A stretch of DNA of 64,000 nt from positions 17,798,354 to 17,862,353 of the forward strand of contig NC_136000.1 of NCBI RefSeq assembly GCF_048128805.1, read 5' to 3'. The notes under the pieces were generated by a model, which saw nothing but the letters and a program-made list of their open reading frames with translations, had not been told where the DNA came from and did not search any database. The stretch is from Centroberyx gerrardi (lineage: Eukaryota; Chordata; Actinopteri; Beryciformes; Berycidae). Made by a program: the position numbers and the translations under genes. Positions within the stretch are counted from its first letter, which is position 1. Every line of letters starts with the position of its first letter. Below, piece after piece: positions 11,762 to 25,058 of the stretch.

Positions 11762-14700
11762 ATGGATGGTAGCAGCACCAGCCTTAACAGTAAGTAACGT
11801 TAATTGCTATCTCCAGGTGTGCAACTTCTGTTGCTGTTAGAAGCAAGTGCTGCAAACATTTTATCATTTCAAATGTCTGTCCAGCTACTGCCTGGTCTGT
11901 GTTCACGGTTCTGTTCTCTTACAGCCGCAAAGACAGATCTCAATCTGCTGCTTGAGTGCCTGAAATATCAGATGAAATGTCCTGATTTGCAGAAACAAGC
12001 TCTCCTGACCATCTACTCAATCTGTGAAAAGAAAGGTCAGACTGACACAATCTTATGGAAACACACCTCACTTGCAGCCCCTCAGTCAGACTCATTGAGT
12101 GTTGTTTGCCTAAATCAAATCAAACCAGCTGTTAGTTTAGTAGGCTGTGTGATATGTTTATTAAGCTCAACACCTTGATGTTGTTTCTAAGTGTATATAT
12201 TTGAATGGACTCTTTATCCATCCTCCCAACTGTCTCCTCCATTCCTTTTCCAATATTTCAGAGGATAATGTGGACCTGTTCAGAGGAATGGGAGGTGTGG
12301 CATTTGTGTATAACCTTTCCAAGTCCAGTATTGTTCATCCAGATGTAAAGGAGACTGCGCTCTTCACACTTGGCACACTAGCTGAGACTAATGGTAAGTG
12401 GGTGTGTGTACGTGGGTGTCCTTGTATTTGTAATGTGCATAACTCACAATTCTTGAAGTTAATTTATTCTGTAGTTGCGGCCGTAGAATAATTGATTGTT
12501 TCCTGTTTTCCAACCTTTTTCAGTCTGCTGTGTATTGCAGGCTTTAGCAAGCAGCACAGTGTATCCACTGATTTTGATATATTGACTGTTTTTGTAAGCT
12601 ACATTTTTTTGCTTTCAAAATGAGACGGTCATACTTGTTTTTGTAATTGTTTTTTAGTACAGTAAAATATATCAACAGTTAAAAAATGAATAGAAAAAAG
12701 TTTGAAAAGGGCTAATTACATTTAAAAGCTTATTTTGAAATGTTTGACGCTGACTAATTAAACATTGTGTGTGTTCACAAGACTGTCTACCTGTAAACAA
12801 CAGCCATCTGTAAAAGATGCTGTCTGACTCATGTAATGTGGTATTGTGCACTTACAGATATAAGTCATTTTACGGTAGAGGATTTATATATTCATATATT
12901 GTGCTTCTTTCCTTCTGCTAGTGTATTGCAAGAACTCTCTGTGCAGAAAGGAGACGTTCTCAGACCTTGCCGGCTGGTTGTTGAAAGAAGACACCCCACT
13001 GACACAGAGGAGAGTGGTTGTCTATTTGCTGTCTGTGCTGGTAGCCAACAACAGTAAGATTGAGGCTCGAGAAAGACTTACCATTGATGTGCAAGCATTT
13101 TTTACACTTTACACTACATTTTCTTTGGATTAGCTTGGTCACAAGGTCATAAAAGAAACAAAATCTAGTGGAACAAAGGGAAAATTGAATATAAGGTTTC
13201 TGACCATATGATAATCTAGCTGTTGTTTAACAGATGTCTGTAGCCCTCATGTTTCTCTATGTGCTATGGTAGAGTCAGGACAGACCTTTGCCCAGACCAC
13301 TGGCTGCCTGGACATTCTCCTGGACCTCTTCAGGTAAATAGTGACACTTTACAATGTTACACACTGTGTTACAACAGAGTTTGCCTTTTATGGACTTGTG
13401 CATGTTTTCACACTCATACAAGGTTAATAACATTTCTCTTTGCAGGACTAGTTTCCCCCTCTCCACAGAGGGCACTCTGAAACCGGCTAATGCTACTCAA
13501 ACCTGCCAGCTTTGGACATCTGTATCTAGCGCTCTCTGTGGCTGTGTCAACAACCCTCAGAACGGTACAGTTGTCTGGTTATTTGTGTTTTGTAGTCAAC
13601 GCATATACCATCCTAGCCACTTCTTATAGATGTAATAAAGGGACAATGCAGGAGGTTTATAACTAGACAAAGCTAAAAACAAGTTTTGCTCAATTGTGTC
13701 TTTTGTCCTCCAGAGGAGGGTCAGCGTATCTGTGTGGCAGCCTTCCCCATAGTGAAAACGTGGCTTCAGCAGATTACTCTCCCCCGCACTGAGATTTTTC
13801 AGCCCATATGCTCCTTCATAGCAATGACAGTTGCCAACAACTGTAAGTACGAGAGGCGGAATAGAGGAGGGCTGATTCTAAACATTTTTATGTAGTCTAG
13901 TTAAATTGTCTAAAATGATACCAAAAATCTATTATTTTAATGCTCACCATTTCTTTGTTCTTGCAGCTTGTGCCCAGGAGAGTTTTTCTGCTTCAGGGGG
14001 TTTGGAAACTCTGATCCTTGCGCTGGTTCGTCTAGCATCTGAGGCAGAGAAAAGCCTGTTGTCTTGCCAGCTGTCTGTCACTATGACCAAGACCCTGTCA
14101 GCCTGCATCACTGACAACTGTGAGCATCTCTCTCTTACACATACATTTACAGTTCATTAAAGCATCCAAATCATCTCCTTCTCCATTAAAAATCTCTTCT
14201 CTCTAGCTGCTCTGGCCACAGGTTTGGCTCAGTATGGTGTAGTTCCCCAGCTCCTCTCCCTGCTGTCCAGCCCCAACCTGGACCCTCGAGACAGGCTGTC
14301 TGTGGTGCTCACCCTGGGCCATTGCACTGAGGCCTCTGGTAGGACTTCACAGTAGCATGCTATGTCTGTGTCTATATATTTCAGTTAGTGTTGCTATCTC
14401 TGATTTACAGTTTACATTTTAGGCACTTTGTTGACATTCTCACCCACAGCAACTTAGAATGAGTTCAACACTTCCTTTCTTCAAGGTTACAATTCAGCCT
14501 CAATCTCTGTGATATCTTAGTACTGAGGATCTCCCTTTTGTGTGTTTGTCCCTGTCTATAGAGGAGCACCAGTCCCAGTTGGTGCAGTTTGGAGGCCTCC
14601 CCCTCATCATTACTCTACTCACTGAGTCCACAAGTGAGGAGCTTAGGAAGGCTTCTACATTCATACTGCAGACCTGCAAACAGGCCAGTGAGTCAAAACA

Positions 14701-17700
14701 CACCTATACATTTCACAAGAATTTCAGCCTTGTTGATCATTTAAGATGGACTCTAAATTGAAGACAGTAGACTTAATAGGCTTTAATAAGCAGTGGCCTA
14801 TAATTTTCTTATTTCATAAATGTAAGTCGCAGGGTTTCCTGCCTTGACAAAGACGATCGCGACTAGATTGTGTACCCCTCAAATAATCCCAAACCCCCTC
14901 ATGTATGTGTTTATTTACATTGATAACAAAGCCATGACGAACACAGTGTCCATTTTGACCTGGCCAACAGCAAAATTGCGATGAGGAGCATATTATTTTG
15001 TAGTATGAGTAAAGTTGTTACAACATCATCTAATATTAAAGCCATAATATAGCCATACCCTGTCTAAAACATTGGTATTTAGCTCTGTTAGCAAGCTGTA
15101 CATCAAATTATTTCCTTCATGCCATTACAAACCATTTGCACTTCCTCCCTTCATTTACTGGTATACTGTGGTAGCCTACAACTACGCTTATATGATTTTG
15201 ACTTATCAAACACAATGCAAACTAATTTAATCAAGTTTACATATTAAAGAGAAATGGCAAATAGAGTGTGTGATATTTATTTAGGTTAGTCAGCCACTAC
15301 CATCACTACCATGACTACCACATTGCCTGCGGGAAACCCGGTTCAGGGCAGCGCGATGGCTCACACTGTCGACTCACAACAACAAGGATCTGAGTTCAGA
15401 TCTTAGCTCGGACCCATTCTGTGTGAAGTTTGCATGTTCTCCTTAGGTTTCAAAGATGCAAATCAGCTGGATTGGAGACTCTAAATTTCCCATAGGTATG
15501 AATGTGAGTGTGTGTCAGTGACTTGGTTGTTTTTCTATGTGAAGCGATGTCCCTGGGAGTGCCGGGCTCAGTGGTAAAACAGGGGGAGGAAGGAGCCGTG
15601 GAGCCCCTTACAAACATGGAGGGCTACTGGAGGTCAGCCAGAGAGCTGCTGCACAGGATTGACCTGTTAGAGAAGAGACAGGCGAAGGTCAGGCACGCAT
15701 CCGTAGCACACAAATGGCCACAGTCTAATCGGCACAAACATGCAGCATGGTGACTCATGATGTGTGCTTATGTTTATTTTTAGGTGGCTGAGGACGAGCA
15801 GAGAGACGTGGGCTCACCAAGTCCAACAAAAGAGCTGGGTCCTCCACCTCTACCCTCACCCTTACCTTCATACCCGGTTTCAGTGAAGGTAAAGGGAGCA
15901 TTCAATGGAGGGGGTAGGGAGAGTCTAGTGGAGAGAGGGACAATGCAAAGGGATACATCTGAGGTGTGGTTCAGAAGAGATGAAGAGATGACAAATGAGA
16001 GATGGAAAGAAGTAGGAGACGGGATGGGTCCAAAACGAGGAGAAGAGAAGTGGAAGAACCACCGAGAGATCGCTCCAGTTTCTTCTGTTGACCTGAGGGG
16101 ATGCAGAGAAGAGAGGATAGGAGGAGGAGAGTGCAGAGATGTTGAAAGAGAGAGGTGTGAGGAGTGTTGGAGGGAATCTATTCCAGTGCAGCCTGTCCTA
16201 GAGAGGAGAGGTAGAGAGAATGTGAGAGCAGAGAGGAGTCAGAGAGAGGAGATTCAACACAGAGACATAGCGCTGCATCTTTTGGTAGAGGTAACTACAC
16301 ACTGAGCTGTTGAATTATGAAATACCTTGGCTTACACATTGCATACACACTATAATTTCATTTCAGTTCAAGCGTGCCATTTACTGTGTATCACAGACTG
16401 TAATATGTGTGTTGTTTATTAGGGTCACGCAAGACGGCAGATATTCAAAGCCAATGATGACACACAGAAATCTGCACTTGCCAGCAGAGTGCAAGAACCA
16501 GAACACCAGAACAAAAGCAATAAAAGAGCACACACAGCGTACAGACAGACCAGCACTCATGATGTAGAAACTGGGAGTGATAGCAACCTTGAAACTGTCA
16601 GAATATCACTGAGGCACAAGAGGGACAGCACAAGGGAATGGAAGAATGAGAGCTCCAATTTAAATACTCAGGGAGAGAAGGCTAAAAACGCACAATGCTC
16701 TCAGGCGGAGCGTTATCAGATCAACAGTGACACCTTGTCTGCCCCAGTGGCTCATACTGGAGTCGGGGTCCCAGGACAAGCACCGGACGGAGGGGGTGTG
16801 CTGTGTTCAGTGTGCAAGGGTACTGGAACCCTGATGTCTTCCCATGTAACATCACTAGAGGGAGTCGGAGAGCCACACACAGCAGATAGGTCAGTAGACT
16901 GGGCTCAGTAACAGTGATCATGTTTACTAGTTGACCAGATAAGCTCAAATGACAGATGGCTTACAATGAGCGATGTGACTCCCATGTTTTGTTTTTTTCC
17001 CCCTCTGTTTAGTCAAGTGTTTAAGCCCCCAGCTCCAGTGAGGCACAGAGTACCAAAGGAGAAGAAATACACTGATGATGAAGGTAGAAAACATTGCTTC
17101 AGTCCTTTAGCACACTGTTATTATTCAACAGCAGATAACGAGATTATTTCTTTGCTGGAATTTTGGTTTTTATTAGATATTTCATTTCAAGCTCTTCTCC
17201 CAAGTAATAACAGCTCCTCTCTCTCTTAGATGCCTTGTCTTTATGTTCTGAGCTGCTGGACAGTGAGAACAGGAGAATGGGAAAGCACCTAGTGGCTCTA
17301 CACACACCATCTCACATCAGGTGCTCAGGTAGGAGAACGTAAAGCTACGCCTCAGTTAAATACTTTCCATCTTGAATTATCAAATGGTCAGTGGGAGTCG
17401 GGTCAACCTTTTCGGTATCTCAGTGTGAATTTTCTTACTTCCTATATTTCGGCCATAATTCATGTGATATTTTACATTTAATGCAAAGAATAGCCCAGGT
17501 CTTGGCAGCTTTTTCTGTAGAATTGTTTATGGATATTGAGACTGCATAAAGTTCACTTCTTGGACCCATTCCAGGATCAGCTCCACTAGGTGTTGCAGTT
17601 TAAGAATGGCTTTATTTTAGACCTTTCTATCCTCCTATATGGACAGTTATGCTGCAGTTGTAATTGTGTTTTTTTACAGGTGGGCTGAGCAATAAGGCCA

Positions 17701-19572
17701 GATGAGGAATTTTTATTGTATTAATTAACTTTTTTGAGCTGTGAGAGGCCACCACAGCTAAATGAATGTAAAGGCAATTCCCTTTACCCCTCTTCTCTCT
17801 CCTCCAGGCTGCGTGTTGCGTTTTGAGGAGGTGACCAGCAGGACGTTCGCGGCTCTCCAGAGCTCCTGCCACCACAGCTGCGACATGCACAAGGTTCTCC
17901 AGGAGGCCACACAGAGGTTCAGGGCTCGTCACTGCGACCCGCCGCTCAGGAGAGAGTCCCAGGAGCAGAGAGACGCACACTCAGACAGAGCTTCAGAAGC
18001 AGAGCCGCAGAGAAGCAGGGAACACTGGAGAGGTAGGAGGCTTGAACATTTGAACACACACACACACATACAGTAAATCCCTCTATTAAACAGTTATAGT
18101 TTCAGTCAAGCAACCTGATTGGTCAAAGAGCACATTCCAGCCATGCTGATAATTACTGTAAAGCACGGACAGTGTTTCCCACAGGTTGGTGTGCGTGTAT
18201 GTGTGTGTCGGGGGAGGAGGGTGGGGAGGGTAGTGAAATATTCTTTATTCCTCTGTTCAGTAAAATGATGTACGTAAGTGTTCAGTGTTCAGTTGTGTGT
18301 ATATTTATATTTATAAGTAGGCTATATCTATAGTAAAACTGGCTTATCGCTAGTTTTGTGAGGCAAATGTACAGTACAGCAAAAGTACAGCTAATACAAA
18401 TGGGTTGCCTCCTCAGGGCATTGTGAGGTTATGTTTCAAACTTTGCCCCTCTATGCAGTACATCATAGCTGCAATAAATTATGGTGATTGTGTTTCGCTA
18501 ACACACATTTATTGCTTAATAAGAGCATTAAATCTTTATTTTTAGTAAACTATGTTGACGATTTGAGTGCCAGCTCAGTGCATCACAGCACTCGAAATAA
18601 GTGTAAAACAAAATTTGACTTGGGTAGCTGTTAATTTTCTTGGGCGGCCACACAAATACGATCAATATATGGGAAGCCCTGCAGTGTGGACCAATTGGAA
18701 GAGAACTTTTCAGATAGTAAACATGCATCGGTAGCCAGTGTATAAAACTCATATTTTATTTACTTTACAGAATTTGTCGCAAGTGCCTTGTCCATAGCTC
18801 CATCACTGTTGCACCTATATTATCAGTAAAGAACACACTCTCGCTGTAATTATTGCTATGCTGTAAAATTGTAAAATTAAAATGTCTAATATCTGCTCCA
18901 TTGTAACAGAGGTCTCTCTGACTCCCGTACGTAAAGGAGCGGGGCAGCCAAACAGCTCCCTACCAGTGAAACATCACAGGAAGAATTACAATGGTAAGAA
19001 TCATAAACACGAGTGCAGATAGCAGTCTGTCTCTCCCAAAAAGTTCTTTGTATTTATTCTGTAAATAAATTGATGGTGTTGAGGGTCCACCCTCATGTCT
19101 CATTTCTGTCTATTTTAGGCATCTCCCTGACTCCACTGCGTAGAGGAGCTGAAATGAACAAATTCACCGCTCGTAACAGGAAAGGTACATATGTGACACT
19201 ATCATACAGCAGCAACATATTTATTGTACCTGTCCTTGACATTTGGCATATGATCCTGTCATTCCCCCTCTCAGGTATAAGCCTGACTCCTCTGAAAAAG
19301 CCTTGTCTCCCTGGAGGTATGTTCTGTTCACTGTTGAATCTATGGCTCAGATATGGATATTTAGTTTAATTTGTTTAAGTGTGTGTGTGTGTGTGTGCGT
19401 GTGTGTGACAGAGAGCCTGTGGTGGGAGCTGTCCTCTCCAGTGTGTTGTTGGCAGCAGACTGGCTAAAGAACAGAAGGAATGTTGAACGCCAGCCAGTGT
19501 TCTCACAGCGCAGGCCAGAGCTGGTTCAGAGCAACACAGCTGTATTAAGCTGTTTCACACTCTGTAGAACAC

Positions 19573-19640
<68 letters not shown>

Positions 19641-20509
19641 TGTGTGGCCTGATGCTTTTGTGCTATCGCAGTGACAGGGTTGTGAAAGGACCGACATTTT
19701 AGTCTGTTCCACGTTGTAGCTTTACATGTTCTGTACTTTTCATTATATTGCAAGGGTAAATAGTGTTTATGGGGTTATATTCCCCTAATGCTGCACTACT
19801 GCTCCAATCCCAAAAATTCCAGCGTTTTCTCTTTTGCCATCCAACTCCATTTTTCTCCTCCTACTTTTCCAGTCTCGTGTCAATTCACTTGCTCTTGATC
19901 AGGCTTTCTATAGCTGAATATCTGCTGTGTTGTTGCAGCGTGGCAGCGGAGGTTGTTGGTGTCTGTTGTGCTGTGTGCTAGGCCTCTTTGTGCTTTCATG
20001 CTGTATCTCTATACTTCTCAGCATAATGCCTTTTTCAACTGCCTCTCTTTGTCTGAAGTACTCCAGTCCAGACTCTGTTGTCCCCTCACACCCTCGTCTA
20101 ATCCCATTTCATTGTTAGATCTGTTTTTTCTTCCACTGTCCAGAAGACACTCTCATTCTGTCTGTCCAGTATACATCTTTTATTGTATGACTGTTTTCAC
20201 TCCTTTTCTGTCTTTATTCTCTCCCCCTTTTCTTTTATTCTGTCCCTCCCTCTCCCTTCCTCTAGTCCTCTAGTCGTTCTTCTCCTCCTCTATTGTTGTT
20301 TGCATGGCTGCTGTATTAGGCGTGACGGATGACGTAATGTCACTCCGATGAGGGGGGAGGGGGAGGGGGAGGGGGGGGCAAGACAGAAAGAGGAGAGAAA
20401 AGAGAAATTGTCTTTCTATTCACTTCAGTCTGAGGCCCGTTGATGTCTTGTTGTGTAACAGAATGAGGTGTACAACATCTGTACTTGGCCTGTTCTCACT
20501 CAGTCTTTG

Positions 20510-20545
<36 letters not shown>

Positions 20546-21438
20546 ACAATTGCTCTCCTATCTTTCAAAATACAGAGAGAAGAACACAGCTTGATAATGG
20601 AGATTGTGCTCTAGATGATAAGCCGAAGACTAAGCCTAGCAGAGAGTCCTGTTCCATTGTAAGAGTTTAAGAGAATACATTTTTCTGTCAAATAATTACA
20701 TGGTTAACTACTTACTCCCTAGTCTACTATCATAGGCTTTCCAACAGGCTGTTGAATGCGGTGAATGTATCCTGCTCTGCCTCTTGGTGCAGAAAAATAT
20801 CTGTAGAATGAAGGTAGGAGATGTATAGTGGAGAGATCATTTAAAACAGACAGTGTTTTAGTATCTAGGCGTGAAGTCAGAGAAGAAATTTACACACTAT
20901 ACAATCTGTTTGTCTTTTGGCCTCCTGAATCTGAATCTAGTGAAAGAATGAACTGCACATGTGCAGAAGTGGAGGTACTGCATGTTGTATCAGTGTGCGT
21001 GCACATGTGCATCCATGCGCATGCGATTTGTCTCATGATCCACACCCATCTGTCCATCTGCAGGCTTCTTACCTACTCTTTACTCACACGAACGACTGTT
21101 ATCTTTCTCGTCTCTTCCACCTTTATTCCTTCATTCTTAGCGGAGGAAGAGGACAGACTTCACCCATGAGGAGGTGCGTTACCTACTGAGTGGGGTGAAG
21201 ACCTGTGGCTTCTCCTGGAACTCCATCTTGTGGTTGTACCCCTTCCAACCTGGACGCACCAATGTTGACCTGGCTAAGAAATACAGGCGGATAATGGTAA
21301 CAAGAGCAAATCAACTTAAAATAAGATACTTGATCTTTTCCTTGGTAACTGTCAGATTGCATTGAGATTAATTGCCTGAGTGTCCTCTCTGTTTTTTTTT
21401 CCCAGAAAGCTAAAGCCCAGGATGTGGGCCGTACATAA
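11762..21438 (+). CDS. terb1: Telomere repeats-binding bouquet formation protein 1 (TERB1, CCDC79)
   Basis: Meiosis-specific adaptor that, with TERB2 and MAJIN, joins TRF1-bound telomeres to the inner nuclear membrane in prophase I. Twenty-two coding exons: 11762-11789, 11925-12035, 12262-12393, 12922-13053, 13234-13333, 13446-13564, 13714-13842, 13967-14119, 14207-14338, 14562-14687, 15545-15687, 15784-16290, 16423-16889, 17013-17083, 17230-17328, 17808-18032, 18910-18993, 19119-19184, 19275-19316, 20576-20658, 21141-21296 and 21406-21438. They total 3138 nt (1045 residues; human about 730) with the frame kept throughout. The N-terminal part is armadillo-like helical repeats (for example GGVAFVYNLSKS). 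The middle (exons 12-13) is charged, low-complexity and enlarges the fish protein; it contains a lone CSVCKGTG. Three short exons carry SLTP motifs. The C-terminus is a Myb/SANT-like domain (RRKRTDFTHEEV... WNSILW... DLAKKYRRI). Exon 20 is the least certain: it was chosen because it restores phase. Confidence 0.92.
14408..14490. repeat. Degenerate SINE-like fragment in a terb1 intron
   Basis: Resembles the common fish repeat with TTTACATTTAG...AGCAACTTA words. A similar decayed copy lies at 46930-47010. Heavily diverged; low certainty. Confidence 0.3.
15346..15515 (+). mobile_element. tRNA-derived SINE in terb1 intron 10
   Basis: The head 'GGGCAGCGCGATGGCTCACA' followed by 'CTGAGTTCAGATCTTAGC' corresponds to the A and B boxes of the widespread teleost SINE. 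The body words TTTGCATGTTCTCC and TTGGAGACTCTAAATT are typical of it. The element ends only about 30 bp before terb1 exon 11. Confidence 0.75.
19572..19640. repeat. Compound microsatellite (TG)n(AG)n
   Basis: About 21 TG units run directly into about 11 AG units, in the terb1 intron between exons 19 and 20. Confidence 0.95.
20508..20545. repeat. Microsatellite (CA)n
   Basis: A run of about 16 CA units 30 bp upstream of terb1 exon 20. Confidence 0.95.
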
Positions 21439-21486
21439 TCCTGGCCCTGAGATCCTGGAACAGCCCATTAATAATGGCCCTCTGTA

Positions 21487-21492
21487 AATAAA
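21487..21492 (+). terminator. terb1 polyadenylation signal
   Basis: AATAAA 49 bp after the terb1 stop codon, with a T/G-rich stretch downstream. It would give a very short 3' UTR. Confidence 0.75.
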
Positions 21493-24400
21493 CAGCTTTG
21501 ATTTATCTGAAAAACCTTCACTCTATCCAGTCTGAAACACTGTATTGATTGTAAATAATACAAAGCAGCATATACTTCATACAGTCATAATATATTTTCA
21601 TTTTTTAAATGAGACTGATCTTTACAGTATATTTTGTATAAAAACCTGCAGTGGGCTGACCATTTCTCATTCAAGGTCTTAAGTATTTGTTTATTCAGTT
21701 TTTAAAGGACGGTCTTCTGTACAGTGTTCCCGGTATCAAGTTCAGTTTGTGTTCTTTGCTTACTAATGCATTAAAATAGTTTCTGTAGCAGTTTCTGTTC
21801 CTTTCACAGATATTGCCCATTGTAGGTTTTTTGTTTTGAATTGCGTGTCTGAAAAATTCTGATATATTTTCTACTTTCAATCTCGTTAAGTTTCCATCAG
21901 CATCTTCCTTGTGTCCTTTATATAGCCTGATTTAAATTTTCACATTAGATTGATGCAAAAAGGCTGTAAACCAGCATTCATAAAATTTAAATAAACTGAA
22001 ATGTGACCTGTGGGTGAGCCAACTGTCCCGTTTGTCTTACTTTCTTACCATACAGTGTCACGCAAACAAATACTAAGAAGCTCTGTTATGTTTGTTTTTG
22101 TGCTTTGGCCATCACAGTCCATAGAGAGACAGGAAATCAACAAGGAGAGGATGGACTCAAGTCCAGCAGTTTTGTTTATTGAGCTGAAAGCCTCTGGTAT
22201 GACAGGAATCACAAATAGTGCAAATGGTGCCACTTATCGTCTATCCTCTGTGTGCATCGAGAAGCAGCTCAGTCTCTTAACTCTATCCTTTACTAAGGGC
22301 TAGCTTGACTGAGATCACTGTCTGAGGAGAGCCTCTCCCACTCCATAGGGACCCATCAATGTGTTGTCAAAACCATAGGACTTCCCCCTTTGCCCTGCCC
22401 CGAGGCCTGGGCTGTTACAGCCTATATAATACTTCCATGGTTACAGCTGGGAGGGGCTGGAGGAGACAGAATGCTGAGTTTAATGGGAATACCACTGGAT
22501 CTCAGTATGTCTTTCCTATCCCAGCCAACACTTCAATTTGCCTTGGTGAAATTTCACCACTGTCCCACATAGCTACAAATATGTTTGCATAGCCCTAAAT
22601 CTGTCCCTGCATAATGTTGTTGCCTTAATGTTTATCCAGTCAGAATGAACTGGAAAAGATAGAAGAGGTGACAGTGAGGGCACCCACAGAGATTTTCTGA
22701 TTTAGAAAAATTATTGCTTATTTGGGTGGAAAAGTTCAAAAATCTGAGTCTACAAAATCACACACCATGTTATTAATGGAGTGGCTTCAAGTTGTACATC
22801 TTGGTGACATCACAGGTTAGTCTTCTTGTGGTTTGTGGCCTGCAGGCAGAGCTGTTGATGTTCAAATCAAATATTGAACCGTAGTACGTTACAAGAGGAG
22901 CACGTGTGTTTTAGTAGTATTCCTCTAATAGGATTTTGTAGCTGCATCAGCAAAGCAAATAAGTTCTTTTTCTATGTTCTATTTTAAGGCAGGCAGACTT
23001 CTCCGTCCTCTCTCATACCGATCCATTGACTACTATGTAGAAATGTTGGGATAGCAATGTAGTGAGAGCAGGGAGCGTGTGGTGGGAGAGGTATGTGAGG
23101 AGCAGATTTCTCATGCGCTGTAAAGCAGTCACACTGGAGACTTTTGACCCAGGCCCCCCGAAAACCCCCTTCCTTTGGAAAGAATGTGGCCTCGTCTCTC
23201 CCCTTCTCTTCCCTCCCCTCTCCCACATTCATCGGCCCGTTCCCTGTGAGAAGGCACTGTCTCTGTCTACATATTATGTACTGTGTTGGCAGGAATTTGA
23301 TTTCCATGTGTGCACACATGGTCTGTCTGTGTCCCTAGCATGTAGATCACTGGGCTGGGCTGACATACAAAGCGCTATATAACAGGAAGAAAGAAAAGTC
23401 CCTCCATATAGTAGCTCCATATGTGCATAAACAGACCCATGCTTTATCCTCTGCACTTTTTACATCAGCTAAAATCACATTCCACTTTCAAATTAATGGG
23501 ATGAGCAGACAACTACATCTGTAGCTTCGTGGCCTAATAACTAATGGATGTACAAATCAAGCCAGCTGTTGGCTCACTAAGCATATTAGGCTGCTAACTT
23601 ACACGTCCCCTGGCACACTGCATATCTTTATCAGCCAATATATCCCCAAGACAAACTCAGCTCTTGATCTGCAAATTTATGCCATTATTTAGATCACAGA
23701 GATAGTGTGACAACATGGAAACGGTATTTCTTCCAGGGTCGATAAACATAAACACACGTTTGGGTGGAATAATCTTATTTTATTTTCACAAGCAACTGAA
23801 GCAAGCCATTATTTGCAAAATAACTCCCCCCACTGCCTCTCACAGTTGAAAATACAATAAGGTCACTTCCCGTTTCAGAGTTAGAAAGAGGAATATTAGA
23901 GAGTCCAAGCATGAGTGTGTTACGACATGCAGGCTGATTCAAAACCCCACGCCAGACCATGAGGTGAACACACTGTGGCAAGCATCTTGACATTTTATTG
24001 GACACGTGGGTCCTTCTATACAGTGGTATGCCTATAGGTCTCAATTATTTCATTGAACTGCTCTCCCTTGCCCATCCCCTCTGTGTCTTTCTCCACGAAT
24101 CCCTTTATTCACCCACGTAGTCCCACAAGGCATTTTAGCATTAACTCATATGAGTGCTACACACCTGCATCACCTACAAGAAGCTGTTATTTTTCCCTTT
24201 CGCACAAGACGAACATGAAAGTTGTAATTTTTGTTTTCTCCTCATTTGCCTTTAACCTTTTACTGCATGGTGCGGCCATATGGCGACAGTTTCTTCACAC
24301 ACCTTCGAGACAATTCATTTAAATTCTTGGTTTGGTGATTTATTTGTGAAGAGGAAGATCTGTTGTCCGATGACGCACTTTGACTCAAATCCCTTCCCTT

Positions 24401-25058
24401 TACCCTCACCCCCACACCTTGGAAGAGGTGGCTGCAAAGTGCTCCTATAAGTCTATTAACTACTAACACAACATGTTGACATTTGTCCTAGAATAATAAA
24501 AAAAACTCATGTATGGATACGTATGGATATCATTTTTCACCAATGAAACATGGTTACATATGGAATTTTTCTAACATGAAAAGTTGTTGCCTGTGATTCA
24601 AACATCAGGCAAATCTGCGCCCTTGTGGACATTTTTGGTCAATTACATAACGCTATTTAACTGCGTGTCAGTTTTTGTTTGTGTGCCAAGATCATAAATT
24701 GAATCTCTCCCATTACACCTCCTGTAAGCTTCTATATAGAAATAAATTTTGTGCTAAAACTGACAAGACAAGTTGTTGAGACGTTCAACTGACTCCATCA
24801 AGAAAAAAAATGTTGGAAGTTGAAATAAAAAAAAAGGAAAAACAACATTTTGCACCATGTTCTACTGCCATACGGAAATAATTTTTAAAAAATTCAAAGA
24901 GCTAAATCCCTTTATTAGGCCACTTTGTGAGAAAAAAAAAACATTGTGTCCGTAATTATTTCAGAATTCATGTAGTAAAGGGTTAAGAGGCTTTTACAGA
25001 TTGATCCATCATGTCCATTCACCTCTTCCGTGTTTCATTTGCCTCCTCTTCTCTGGAT
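21493..25058. other. Non-coding interval between terb1 and the acidic-protein gene
   Basis: AT-rich sequence with scattered short open frames but no recognisable exon. The right part, at least from about 24000, is probably the long 3' UTR of the minus-strand gene at 25059-26066. A pyrimidine/CA-poor block near 23150-23240 is GC-richer but has no feature I can name. Confidence 0.45.

Noticed and set aside
16361-16422. Earlier acceptor for terb1 exon 13 (TTTCAG at about 16366)
   Set aside because: Its frame does not stay open into the rest of the exon, while the acceptor at 16421-16422 keeps the frame with both neighbours.
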